From Acidobacteriota bacterium (GTDB lineage Bacteria > Acidobacteriota > Aminicenantia > UBA2199), in the NCBI GenBank assembly GCA_021817755.1, contig JAKAGC010000098.1, forward strand, positions 1-9,483: DNA of 9,483 nt, written 5' to 3'. Below the pieces are notes generated by a model. That model was not told where the DNA came from. It was given only the letters and a program-made list of their open reading frames with translations, and made no database searches. Below are positions 1 to 7,123 of the stretch, piece after piece. The translations under genes were made by a program, and so were the position numbers. Within the stretch, counting starts at the first letter, position 1; every line of letters starts with the position of its first letter.

Positions 1-32
1 ATCAATATTATTTTTGATATTTCCAAAATTGT

Positions 33-61
33 TTTTATTTAATTATATTACGTGGTATAAT
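33..61 (+). promoter_or_regulatory. Putative sigma-70 promoter of the thioredoxin-like gene
   Basis: A perfect -10 hexamer TATAAT (56-61) is preceded by TG plus one base (53-55), which makes an extended -10. The -35 position (33-38, TTTATT) is weak, but extended -10 promoters tolerate that. Transcription would start near 68 and give a leader of about 70 nt before the ATG at 140. Called by eye from consensus. Confidence 0.5.
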
Positions 62-139
62 AATAAAATAAGAAACAAAAGTGTGCCGGGAAGTCAGTAT
101 ATGTTCCAGTGTATCACTTATAGAAGGAGTAAGCGAACA

Positions 140-628
140 ATGAAAAAGATTGTTTTAAGTATAATGATTATAATAGTAGTGATGATAGTTGGTTTTTCGA
201 TAGGAGTACAAGGAGCTACCTCGAGTGATGCGATCGATTTCAGTGCCATGGATATGAATGGAAAACGAATAACACTTTCTGACTATAAAGATAAAGTAAT
301 TATTCTTGATTTCTGGGCTACATGGTGTCCCCCATGTAGAGCAGAAATTCCTAATTTGAAATCGATAAAAGAGAAATTTAGAAATAAAAAATTTGAAATA
401 ATCAGTATTGCAGGTTTTGAGAGAAATAACTCGGGAATAGTAAATTTTATCCGAGATAATCAGATGGACTGGATTCATATCATCGATAAGACAACAGCAT
501 TTGAGATCGCTCAAAAATACAATGTAACCCTCATTCCTACAGTGTATGTTATAAAAAATGGAAAAATTATAGCGAGTGAATTAAGAGGAAAAGAGCTTGA
601 AAACTCAATTACCCGGTTATTAAATTAA
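140..628 (+). CDS. TlpA/ResA-like thioredoxin-fold thiol-disulfide oxidoreductase, exported
   Basis: A 162-residue protein. It opens with Met-Lys-Lys and one long hydrophobic stretch (about residues 4-24), a signal anchor or signal peptide that places the rest outside the inner membrane. A TlpA/AhpC-type thioredoxin fold follows: the redox motif W-C-P-P-C is at 62-66 (C63, C66) after a beta strand ending DFWAT, and the cis-proline is P133 in LIPT. Families with this layout (TlpA, ResA, CcmG) reduce or exchange disulfides in the periplasm, often for cytochrome c maturation, but no cytochrome biogenesis gene is nearby, so the substrate is unknown. The ATG at 140 is chosen because GAAGGAG (123-129) sits 10 nt upstream and the signal sequence starts there. 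An in-frame ATG at 14 would add 42 residues that hide the signal sequence and would lie upstream of the best promoter. The gene appears to be monocistronic. Confidence 0.88.
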   Translation: MKKIVLSIMIIIVVMIVGFSIGVQGATSSDAIDFSAMDMNGKRITLSDYKDKVIILDFWATWCPPCRAEIPNLKSIKEKFRNKKFEIISIAGFERNNSGIVNFIRDNQMDWIHIIDKTTAFEIAQKYNVTLIPTVYVIKNGKIIASELRGKELENSITRLLN

Positions 629-671
629 TAATATAAAATATTTTATAATAAACTTCTGCCTCAATCGCTTC

Positions 672-712
672 GTCAAAAAAGATAAAGAAATGATTGACTT
701 TTTTATTTTTTT
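672..712 (+). terminator. Possible weak rho-independent terminator after the thioredoxin-like gene
   Basis: A 5-bp inverted repeat GTCAA (672-676) / TTGAC (694-698) is followed at once by a T-rich tract (699-712, interrupted by one A). An alternative overlapping pair is TCAATC (661-666) / GATTGA (692-697). The stems are short and the loops long, so the hairpin is weak; the T-tract and its position between two unrelated genes are the main support. Confidence 0.35.
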
Positions 713-740
713 GCTGTAAAACGTTACTTTATCTCACATG

Positions 741-749
741 TGCTAAAAT
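741..749 (+). promoter_or_regulatory. Possible extended -10 element for radC
   Basis: TGC followed by TAAAAT (744-749) fits an extended -10 (TG-N-TAnAAT). No good -35 lies 16-18 bp upstream. It falls in the gap upstream of radC and would give a leader of about 30 nt. A weak call, by eye only. Confidence 0.3.
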
Positions 750-786
750 TACATTACAATTTTGCAACGGAGGATTCAATTATTGA

Positions 787-1530
787 ATGGCAGAATTAGT
801 GAATTATTCGGAAAAGCAGAAAAAGAAGAAAAAAATTAAGGACATTCCTCTCATCGACCGGCCAAGGGAAAAAATGGAAACAAGAGGGCCAAAATCGCTT
901 TCCAATCTGGAATTAATGGTTGTATTAATCGGAACAGGGATAAAAGGAAGGGATGTTTTTTCTGTTGCTTATGATATTGCAAGAGAAATCGAACGGAATT
1001 TCGGTAAACTTACACTGGAAATGCTCCAGGGAATTCCAGGAGTTGGGAAAGCACGAGCGAGCCAAATAATTGCTGCAATCGAATTTGCAAAAAGATTCAT
1101 GATACATGAACGAACAGTGGTAAAAAACGAGGATGATGTACTTCCCCTTGTAGATGAACTTCGAGAAAAAAAACAGGAATATTTTCTAACACTTACTTTA
1201 GACGGAGGGCATCATTTAATAGAAAAACGAACGGTCTTTATAGGAACGCTCAATAAATCACTCATTCATCCACGTGAAATTTTTGCAGATGCACTTACTG
1301 ATAGGGCTGCAGCAATCATTTTCGTACATAATCACCCTTCGGGTGATAACTTTCCAAGTAAAGAAGACATATTAATAACAAATAGACTTTTAAAAATTGC
1401 AGATTTAGTGGGAATTGAAGTACTAGATCATATAATAATAACTAAATCGAGTTTTTTTAGCTTTAAAAAAAAAGGAATACTTGAATTAGATAACTTCGAA
1501 TACTCATTGGAATTGTTATCCAATTCTTAA
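787..1530 (+). CDS. radC: RadC family JAB1/MPN/JAMM-domain protein
   Basis: A 247-residue, probably cytoplasmic protein with the full RadC architecture. The N-terminal part carries DRPREKMETRG and LSNLELMVVLIGTG, typical of the family, and a helix-hairpin-helix motif (about 78-100, GIPGVGKARA). The C-terminal JAMM metalloprotease-like domain has E164 and the motif H181-x-H183-x10-D194 in HNHPSGDNFPSKED, so all predicted metal ligands are present. RadC was named for DNA repair in E. coli but that role was withdrawn; the true function is unclear, with links to DNA processing and natural transformation in some species. The start has CGGAGG (768-773) 13 nt upstream, a slightly long spacing. Residues 8-18 are very lysine-rich, and about 15 residues follow the usual FKKKGIL ending. 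The neighbours share no evident function with it. Confidence 0.95.
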   Translation: MAELVNYSEKQKKKKKIKDIPLIDRPREKMETRGPKSLSNLELMVVLIGTGIKGRDVFSVAYDIAREIERNFGKLTLEMLQGIPGVGKARASQIIAAIEFAKRFMIHERTVVKNEDDVLPLVDELREKKQEYFLTLTLDGGHHLIEKRTVFIGTLNKSLIHPREIFADALTDRAAAIIFVHNHPSGDNFPSKEDILITNRLLKIADLVGIEVLDHIIITKSSFFSFKKKGILELDNFEYSLELLSNS

Positions 1531-1614
1531 GGAAACCGCTAATTATATAGCTATACGTATCATGATTTAACCTATCAAAAAATAAAGATTTTTCAAAAGT
1601 TTTTTAAGAATGTC

Positions 1615-1643
1615 TTGCATATTGTATTTTAGTATTGTATTAT
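1615..1643 (+). promoter_or_regulatory. Strong-looking sigma-70 promoter for the barrel-protein gene
   Basis: The -35 TTGCAT (1615-1620) and -10 TATTAT (1638-1643) are separated by exactly 17 bp, with TG directly before the -10 (1636-1637). The predicted transcription start is around 1649-1651, so the mRNA would have almost no leader ahead of the ATG at 1652. Confidence 0.5.
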
Positions 1644-1651
1644 AGGTACTA

Positions 1652-2824
1652 ATGAGAAAAAAAGTATTGCTAATATTGCTTTGCGGTCTTGCTATTAATG
1701 GATGGGCAATTTTACCGGGTTATTATGGAGCTCGCTCATTATCTCTTGGATATGCATCAACAGGTTATAACTATGATTTGAATGCAATGTTCATCAATCC
1801 GGCTCTTCTGGCTAATGTAGAATATACATTAACAGGATATCAATACCAGAATAGCTATATGGATTATAAACATTTCGAAGAAAACCTGGAAAATATCTTA
1901 AATTATGATTTGAAGAATTTCCAGAGTTTACAAGATAATGAAAAAACGAGTGCCATGAACACCTTAAAATCGATTTATGGTGATAAAACGGGCATGTATG
2001 GTTTTAGTTCCAGTTTCCCTGGTTTTGTATCTAAAAATGTGGGAGTATCGGTTTCATGGGTAAATACTGGAGTAATGAATCCCATAACTACAGGAACAGA
2101 AACGATTTTTAACAAAGATCCCCAAAATGTGACTAATGAGGATATCACTGCCCTTAAAATGAATTTTATGGGTTTAAAATATAAACAAATTACTTTAGCC
2201 TATGCATTATCGATGAATACAATTAATTTCGGTATAGCAGTTCATTACCTTAATGGAAAGATTTCAGAATTTGAACAATCAATAACGGAGTCGCCATTCA
2301 ATTCGAGTACAGGAACTAAGGATTACCTGGAATACGGATGGAAACAAGCTTCTAAAAAATTTTCCCGTGTAGTTTCTGATATAGGAGTAAGTGTTCAATT
2401 GGGGCAATATTTTACAGCAGGGTTGGTAATGAAAAATTTTGGAAATGCAAAAATTCAAACGCCTGTAAGAGAAATAAAACTGGACAAACGTGTAACAGCT
2501 GGATTGTCATTTCGTCCCAATACGCAATTAGGACTATATTTGGATATGGATATCAAACGCTCTGATTTTACTTATAGTGGAAAAGAAATGCAACCAATTT
2601 CATTTGGAATTGAAAAAGGATTCTTTAAAAATAAATTGATTATCAGAGGAGGAATGCTAAACGACCTGGCAGAGAAACAGTTTTTGGGAAAAAAATCGAA
2701 TGTATTGTATGGATTAGGACTTGGGTTCAATATGAATTGGGTTATCATGGATATGGGGATCGGATTAAATAGTCGAGGAGATATAAAAAGCTTGGCTATA
2801 TCCGGTTTTTTTCTGATAAAATAA
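1652..2824 (+). CDS. Predicted outer-membrane beta-barrel protein, PorV/TraF_2/UPF0164-like
   Basis: A 390-residue protein with a clear signal peptide (MRKK, then a hydrophobic core, likely cleavage after A19 in NGWA). The mature start YYGARSLSLGYASTGYNYDLNAMFINPALLA (24-54) closely resembles the conserved N-terminus of PorV/PorQ, UPF0164 and TraF_2 barrel proteins, whose usual form is GAR..aLG.A......A...NPA.L. The rest alternates polar and apolar residues with many aromatics and glycines, as expected of transmembrane beta strands, up to a final strand ending SLAISGFFLIK. It should sit in the outer membrane; its role is unknown. The ATG at 1652 is the only start that keeps the signal peptide, yet no convincing Shine-Dalgarno precedes it. 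The gene ends 62 nt before pilB, so co-transcription with the pilus genes is possible. Family assignment rests on motif memory, without any search. Confidence 0.65.
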   Translation: MRKKVLLILLCGLAINGWAILPGYYGARSLSLGYASTGYNYDLNAMFINPALLANVEYTLTGYQYQNSYMDYKHFEENLENILNYDLKNFQSLQDNEKTSAMNTLKSIYGDKTGMYGFSSSFPGFVSKNVGVSVSWVNTGVMNPITTGTETIFNKDPQNVTNEDITALKMNFMGLKYKQITLAYALSMNTINFGIAVHYLNGKISEFEQSITESPFNSSTGTKDYLEYGWKQASKKFSRVVSDIGVSVQLGQYFTAGLVMKNFGNAKIQTPVREIKLDKRVTAGLSFRPNTQLGLYLDMDIKRSDFTYSGKEMQPISFGIEKGFFKNKLIIRGGMLNDLAEKQFLGKKSNVLYGLGLGFNMNWVIMDMGIGLNSRGDIKSLAISGFFLIK

Positions 2825-2840
2825 ATGGAAATCCCATTTA
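2822..2840. repeat. Short inverted repeat between the barrel gene and pilB
   Basis: TAAATGG (2822-2828) and CCATTTA (2834-2840) form a perfect 7-bp stem with a 5-nt loop. The left arm includes the stop codon of the barrel gene. No T-tract follows, so it is not a classic terminator; it could be an mRNA-stabilising hairpin or chance. Confidence 0.35.
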
Positions 2841-2843
2841 ATA

Positions 2844-2873
2844 TTGATGATGCAATCGGGTTTAAAATAATAA
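2844..2873 (+). promoter_or_regulatory. Possible promoter ahead of pilB
   Basis: TTGATG (2844-2849) and TAATAA (2868-2873) are 18 bp apart in the 62-nt gap before pilB. Both hexamers are imperfect and the region is AT-rich, so a chance match is quite likely. If real, it would let the pilus genes be transcribed apart from the barrel gene. Confidence 0.25.
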
Positions 2874-2886
2874 AAATAAAGGCATA

Positions 2887-4599
2887 ATGATGAAGATAGG
2901 AGAGTTTCTATTAGATGATAATAAAATAACACGAGATCAGCTTGAAAATGCATTAGAAGTTCAAAAGAAAGAACCGGGCAAGCTGGGAAGTATATTGATT
3001 CGTCTGGGCAATGTAACAGAAGAAGATATTGCCCAGGCATTAAGCAAACAATTCGGATATCCTTCCATAAATCTCTCCAAATTTGATATCGATGAGAGAG
3101 TCCTGGAATTGATAAAACCTGAAATGGCACGTAAACATATCGTAATGCCTGTACACCGTATCGGCTCCATATTAACATTGGCAATGGCCGATCCTTCCAA
3201 TCTATTTGTACAGGAAGAAATACGATTCTCTACCAATTTACGAATACAAGCAGTCATCGCTCCGGAGAGTTCAATTATTCAATCGATCGATAAATATTAC
3301 GGATCTTCGACAGGAATTGAAGCTCAAAAATTCCTGGAGGAAATAGAACTGGGAAATATTGATGAAAGCTCAATAGAATTAGTAGCAGATGAAGATGACT
3401 ATGCCTTCGAGGGAGAATCGGATGAAGATGCACCTGCAATTAAACTTGTTAATCTTATTTTCCAGGATTCAGTTAGTAAGGGAGCATCAGATATACATTT
3501 CGAGCCGTATGAAAAAGTTTTCCGGATTCGCTTTAGAATAGATGGTGTTCTTCATGAATATATGACACCACCGATGAATTTAAAAAATAAAGTTTTATCT
3601 CGTGTTAAATTGATAGCAGGTATCGATATTGCTGAGCGCCGGCTTCCACAGGATGGTCGTATTAAAACAAAACTCACAGTAGATGGCAAAACAAAAGCCA
3701 TTGATATGCGTGTTTCTTCTCTTCCAACCATTCACGGAGAAAAAATCGTTATCCGTCTGCTTGATAAAGATAATTTAATGTTGGATATGACGAAACTGGG
3801 TTTTGAACCATTATCTATGCAGCGATTTGAGAAAAGTATTTCCGAACCTTGGGGTATTGTCCTGGTTACAGGTCCTACAGGTTCAGGCAAAACGAATACA
3901 CTATATTCTGCTATTTCAAAGCTTAACAGTGATGAAGTAAATATCTTGACAGCAGAAAACCCGGTAGAATTTAACCTTTTTGGAATTAACCAGGTTAATA
4001 TCAAAGAAGCGATTGGATTAACTTTCCCAGCTGCATTAAGATCTTTTCTAAGACAGGATCCGAACATCATCCTGGTGGGAGAGATCAGAGACTTTGAAAC
4101 TGCAGACATCGCAATAAAAGCAGCTTTAACGGGTCACCTTGTTTTATCAACTCTCCACACCAACGATGCTCCATCTACTATAGCACGTTTAATCAACATG
4201 GGAATTGAGCCCTTCCTGGTAGCAAGTTCGGTACGCTTGGTGGTAGCTCAACGATTGGTTCGTAGGTTGTGTTCATGCAAAAAACCAGCCAAAACTCCTG
4301 TTCAGACTCTCATCGACATCGGATTCGCACCAGAAGAAGCCAAAACACTTAAGATATTCGAACCGAATGGGTGTGAAAAATGTAGTAATACTGGCTATAA
4401 AGGAAGAGTCGGTTTGTTTGAAGTCATGGAAGTTGATGAAGAGCTTAGGGAACAAATCATGATTGGTGCATCGACAGGTGAACTGAGACAAAAAGCAAAA
4501 GAAAAAGGTATGTTAACTCTGCGTATGAGTGGTGTTGAAAAAATTAAGATGGGAAGTACTTCGATAGATGAAGTTGTAAGAGAAACATCCAAACTTTAA
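2887..4599 (+). CDS. pilB: Type IV pilus assembly (extension) ATPase PilB, GspE/PulE family
   Basis: A 570-residue cytoplasmic AAA-like secretion ATPase that powers pilin addition at the inner-membrane platform. Residues 1-140 form an MshEN (GSPII_E N-terminal) domain (GEFLLDDNKIT, LGSILIRLG), followed by an acidic linker (about 150-183). The ATPase core then starts at SDIHFEP. Walker A is GPTGSGKT (329-336), the Asp-box region is ENPVEF (357-362), Walker B is IILVGEIRD (394-402, E399), and the His box is TGHLVLSTLHTND (415-427). Four cysteines (C462, C464, C496, C499) form the zinc-binding motif seen in PilB and absent from PilT. ATGs at 2887 and 2890 are both possible; AAAGG (2878-2882) is 4 nt from the first and 7 nt from the second, so the second (569 residues) may be the true start. 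It is the first gene of the pilB-pilT-pilC run. Confidence 0.95.
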   Translation: MMKIGEFLLDDNKITRDQLENALEVQKKEPGKLGSILIRLGNVTEEDIAQALSKQFGYPSINLSKFDIDERVLELIKPEMARKHIVMPVHRIGSILTLAMADPSNLFVQEEIRFSTNLRIQAVIAPESSIIQSIDKYYGSSTGIEAQKFLEEIELGNIDESSIELVADEDDYAFEGESDEDAPAIKLVNLIFQDSVSKGASDIHFEPYEKVFRIRFRIDGVLHEYMTPPMNLKNKVLSRVKLIAGIDIAERRLPQDGRIKTKLTVDGKTKAIDMRVSSLPTIHGEKIVIRLLDKDNLMLDMTKLGFEPLSMQRFEKSISEPWGIVLVTGPTGSGKTNTLYSAISKLNSDEVNILTAENPVEFNLFGINQVNIKEAIGLTFPAALRSFLRQDPNIILVGEIRDFETADIAIKAALTGHLVLSTLHTNDAPSTIARLINMGIEPFLVASSVRLVVAQRLVRRLCSCKKPAKTPVQTLIDIGFAPEEAKTLKIFEPNGCEKCSNTGYKGRVGLFEVMEVDEELREQIMIGASTGELRQKAKEKGMLTLRMSGVEKIKMGSTSIDEVVRETSKL

Positions 4600-4656
4600 A
4601 TTTAGCAAAAAATGTTAATGGAAGAAAAATAAATAATAAATTTTAAGGAGAAAAAA

Positions 4657-5823
4657 ATGGCGCTTCCGCTTCCTCAATTATTAAAGATAATGGTGGACGA
4701 AGGCGGTACTGACCTTCATATTACTACGAATTCACCTCCTATAATACGGGTTCACGGGGAGTTAAGGCGAATTGAACATCCGGCATTAAGCCCTGCTGAA
4801 ACAAAACAGGTAATTTATAGTATTCTAAATGATACACAGAAATATAAATTTGAGGAAAATTGGGAATTAGATTTTTCCTTTGGGATAAAAGGAATAGCAA
4901 GATTCCGAGCAAATGTTTTTATGCAACGAGGCGCAGTGGCAGGAGCATTCCGGCGTATTCCATATGAAATATGGAGTTTCGAAAAATTGGGGCTTCCTGC
5001 TGTTGTTGCAACTATGGCAAACCGACCAAGAGGATTAGTGCTTGTAACGGGTCCTACGGGTTCAGGAAAGACAACAACCCTGGCTGCATTAATAGATAAA
5101 ATCAATACAGAACGTCCTGTTCATATAATCACTATTGAAGATCCCATAGAATACCTGCACTCCCATAAAAAAGCAATGATAAATCAGCGAGAATTGCATG
5201 CAGATACCAAAGGATTTGGTGAAGCATTGCGATCTGCCCTTCGAGAAGATCCAGATGTTGTCCTCATCGGTGAAATGCGCGACCTTGAAACTATCCAAGC
5301 TGCTATTACGATTGCTGAAACAGGCCATTTAACTTTTGGTACATTACATACGAATTCTGCTTCTCAAACAATTAACCGTATGATCGACGTATTCCCTCCA
5401 CATCAACAAGATCAGATCAGAACTCAATTATCAATGAACATCGAAGGAATTGTTACCCAATCCCTTCTGCCGAAAGTAGACGGAAGAGGAAGATGTCTGG
5501 CAGTGGAAGTACTGGTACCGACTCCAGCTATCAGACACTTGATACGGGATAATAAAATACATCAGATTTATTCCTCGATGCAAACCGGACAAGAAAAATA
5601 CGGGATGATTACATTCAACCAATCATTAGCCAACCTGTATTTCAAACGTCAAATTTCGTTGGACCTGGCAATCAGTGTCTCACATAACCCAGAAGAATTG
5701 AATGAGATGTTAAAAAGAGGTCCGGGTGCTTTGTCCGGCCAACTTAAAACATCTTATACGAGTTCAACTCCGACCCAGATGCCATCAGCACCGGGACGTG
5801 GAAAAATGCCAGGAAATTTTTAG
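4657..5823 (+). CDS. pilT: Type IV pilus retraction ATPase PilT
   Basis: A 388-residue hexameric ATPase that drives pilus retraction, the basis of twitching motility and often of DNA uptake. The N-terminal PAS-like domain starts with LLKIMVDEGGTDLHITTNSPP (8-28). Walker A is GPTGSGKT (132-139), the Asp box EDPIEY (161-166), Walker B VVLIGEMRD (201-209, E206) and the His box TGHLTFGTLHTN (222-233). The retraction-specific AIRNLIRE-type motif appears as AIRHLIRD (291-298), and there is no tetracysteine zinc motif, which separates PilT from PilB. AAGGAG (4645-4650) lies 6 nt before the ATG. Residues from about 355 on form a Gly/Ser/Thr/Pro-rich tail (GPGALSGQL to GRGKMPGNF) that makes the protein longer than typical PilT of about 345 residues. 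It lies 57 nt after pilB and 9 nt before pilC, almost certainly one operon. Confidence 0.96.
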   Translation: MALPLPQLLKIMVDEGGTDLHITTNSPPIIRVHGELRRIEHPALSPAETKQVIYSILNDTQKYKFEENWELDFSFGIKGIARFRANVFMQRGAVAGAFRRIPYEIWSFEKLGLPAVVATMANRPRGLVLVTGPTGSGKTTTLAALIDKINTERPVHIITIEDPIEYLHSHKKAMINQRELHADTKGFGEALRSALREDPDVVLIGEMRDLETIQAAITIAETGHLTFGTLHTNSASQTINRMIDVFPPHQQDQIRTQLSMNIEGIVTQSLLPKVDGRGRCLAVEVLVPTPAIRHLIRDNKIHQIYSSMQTGQEKYGMITFNQSLANLYFKRQISLDLAISVSHNPEELNEMLKRGPGALSGQLKTSYTSSTPTQMPSAPGRGKMPGNF

Positions 5824-5832
5824 GGGGATTAA

Positions 5833-7047
5833 ATGCCTATATTTAGATACAAAGGAAAAAACCGTATTGGAAACATAATTTCAGGCGAACGTAATGCAAA
5901 GTCGCCACAGGAATTAATCGCAGCCCTGGAAAAAGAACAAATTCAGGTACTTAATGTAGAACGTAAAGCAATGGCTTTCCAGATTCCATATTTAACGGGG
6001 AAAAGGAAAAAGAAAGTATCTTTAAGGGATTTGTCCGTTTTTAACAGACAGTTGGCTGTTATGTTTAATGCAGGTTTACCTGTAACACAAGGTCTCAGCA
6101 TTCTTGCCAATCAGCAAAAAAACCGTTATTTCGCTGAAGCACTGCTTGAAATCAGGAAAGATGTTGAAGCAGGTTCCAATCTCTCCAATGCTTTACGAAT
6201 GTACCCGAATATATTTAATGATTTGTATACCAGCATGATCCAGGCAGGTGAAGCTTCAGGAAACCTGGATACTATTTTACTTCGATTATCCCAATATATT
6301 GAAAGTATGAACCGATTGATCGGAAAAGTAAAATCAGCGATGGCATATCCAATTTCCGTCTTGATTATAGCTGTTGTTATTACATCTGTTATCATGGTAA
6401 AAGTCGTTCCTATCTTCGAAGATCTATTCAGAAACCTTGGCGCTTCTTTGCCAATGCCAACACAAATTATCATCGATGTATCCCATTTTGTTCAACAGAA
6501 TGTTTTCATTATGATAGGTGCCGGTATAGCTGGGTTTATTGCACTTAAGAGGTATAATAAAACACCAAAAGGACGCCGGGTTATTGACCGGTTAAAATTA
6601 CGACTTCCGGTATTCGGCGGATTATTGATGAAAGCGGGTGTCGCAAGAATGACTCGAACTCTTGAAACCCTTCTTAATTCAGGTGTTGAAATTATCGAAG
6701 CAATGACCATTACTGCCAAAACAGCTGGTAATGCAATAATCGAGGACGCCGTTCTAAAAAGCCGCCTTTCTGTGCAAGAAGGTAAACCATTAGGAGAATC
6801 ATGGGAAGATCAAAAACTCTTTCCTTACATGGTTACCCAGATGGTTTCTGTTGGAGAACAGACAGGTGCTCTCTCCACTATGTTATCAAAAATCGCAGAT
6901 TTCTATGATGAAGAAGTCAACCATGCGGTTGAAGCACTGGTAGCTCTCATGGAACCTCTTTTAATCCTGGTTCTGGGTGGCCTCGTGGGAAGTATTATCA
7001 TTGCAATGTATATGCCGATGTTCGATATTATTGGTAAAGTTGGATAG
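5833..7047 (+). CDS. pilC: Type IV pilus inner-membrane platform protein PilC, GspF family
   Basis: A 404-residue polytopic inner-membrane protein that couples PilB and PilT to pilin assembly and removal. It has the two repeated T2SSF domains of the family: the first around 66-190 with MIQAGEASGNLDTIL (135-149), the second around 270-392 with MVSVGEQTGALSTML (337-351). Hydrophobic segments at about 172-194, 222-238 and 371-396 match the three expected membrane helices. The N-terminus (MPIFRYKGKNRIGN) is typical of PilC, and the length is normal for the family. GGGGG (5823-5827) sits 5 nt before the ATG, and only 9 nt separate it from the pilT stop, so translation is probably coupled. A 72-nt gap follows before the sensor-kinase gene. 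Confidence 0.96.
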   Translation: MPIFRYKGKNRIGNIISGERNAKSPQELIAALEKEQIQVLNVERKAMAFQIPYLTGKRKKKVSLRDLSVFNRQLAVMFNAGLPVTQGLSILANQQKNRYFAEALLEIRKDVEAGSNLSNALRMYPNIFNDLYTSMIQAGEASGNLDTILLRLSQYIESMNRLIGKVKSAMAYPISVLIIAVVITSVIMVKVVPIFEDLFRNLGASLPMPTQIIIDVSHFVQQNVFIMIGAGIAGFIALKRYNKTPKGRRVIDRLKLRLPVFGGLLMKAGVARMTRTLETLLNSGVEIIEAMTITAKTAGNAIIEDAVLKSRLSVQEGKPLGESWEDQKLFPYMVTQMVSVGEQTGALSTMLSKIADFYDEEVNHAVEALVALMEPLLILVLGGLVGSIIIAMYMPMFDIIGKVG

Positions 7048-7057
7048 ATCTGGAAAA

Positions 7058-7123
7058 ATGCTTCTGTTTTTAATAGGCGTAGAAAGACGGACAATTTTTT
7101 GCGAGTGTGAAAACGTAGATTGA
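7058..7123 (+). CDS. Possible 21-codon leader ORF ending on the pilS start
   Basis: An ATG at 7058 opens a 21-codon frame ([21 protein letters not shown]) whose TGA stop (7121-7123) overlaps the predicted TTG start of pilS in a TTGA arrangement. It has no strong ribosome binding site, only GGA at 7052-7054, and resembles nothing I know. It could couple translation to pilS, or be chance in a short gap. Listed mainly because the overlap is exact. Confidence 0.15.
   Translation: MLLFLIGVERRTIFCECENVD

Noticed and set aside
14..139. A longer start for the thioredoxin-like gene at ATG 14, adding 42 residues
   Set aside because: The extra residues look like translated leader, they would bury the signal sequence, and the good promoter (-10 at 56-61) and GAAGGAG (123-129) both point to ATG 140.
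1508..1526. A lac-operator-like inverted repeat: GAATTG/CAATTC around TTATC, with the minus strand containing GGATAACAATTCC
   Set aside because: It lies in the last codons of radC, matches only half of the operator, and there is no sugar-uptake gene or LacI-type regulator nearby. Most likely chance.
1546..1555. The palindrome TATAGCTATA after radC
   Set aside because: Ten bases in very AT-rich DNA, no second copy nearby and no T-tract; too short to support an operator or terminator.
2765..4592. Several open frames on the minus strand under the barrel gene and pilB
   Set aside because: They are antisense to well-conserved coding sequence, lack recognisable domains and have Cys/Ser/Phe-rich compositions typical of shadow frames.
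7048..7119. A possible sigma-54 promoter (TGG...TGC) before pilS
   Set aside because: The GG and GC are only 6 nt apart at 7052-7061, whereas sigma-54 sites need 10 nt between them. I saw no good -24/-12 site in the other gaps either, by eye only.
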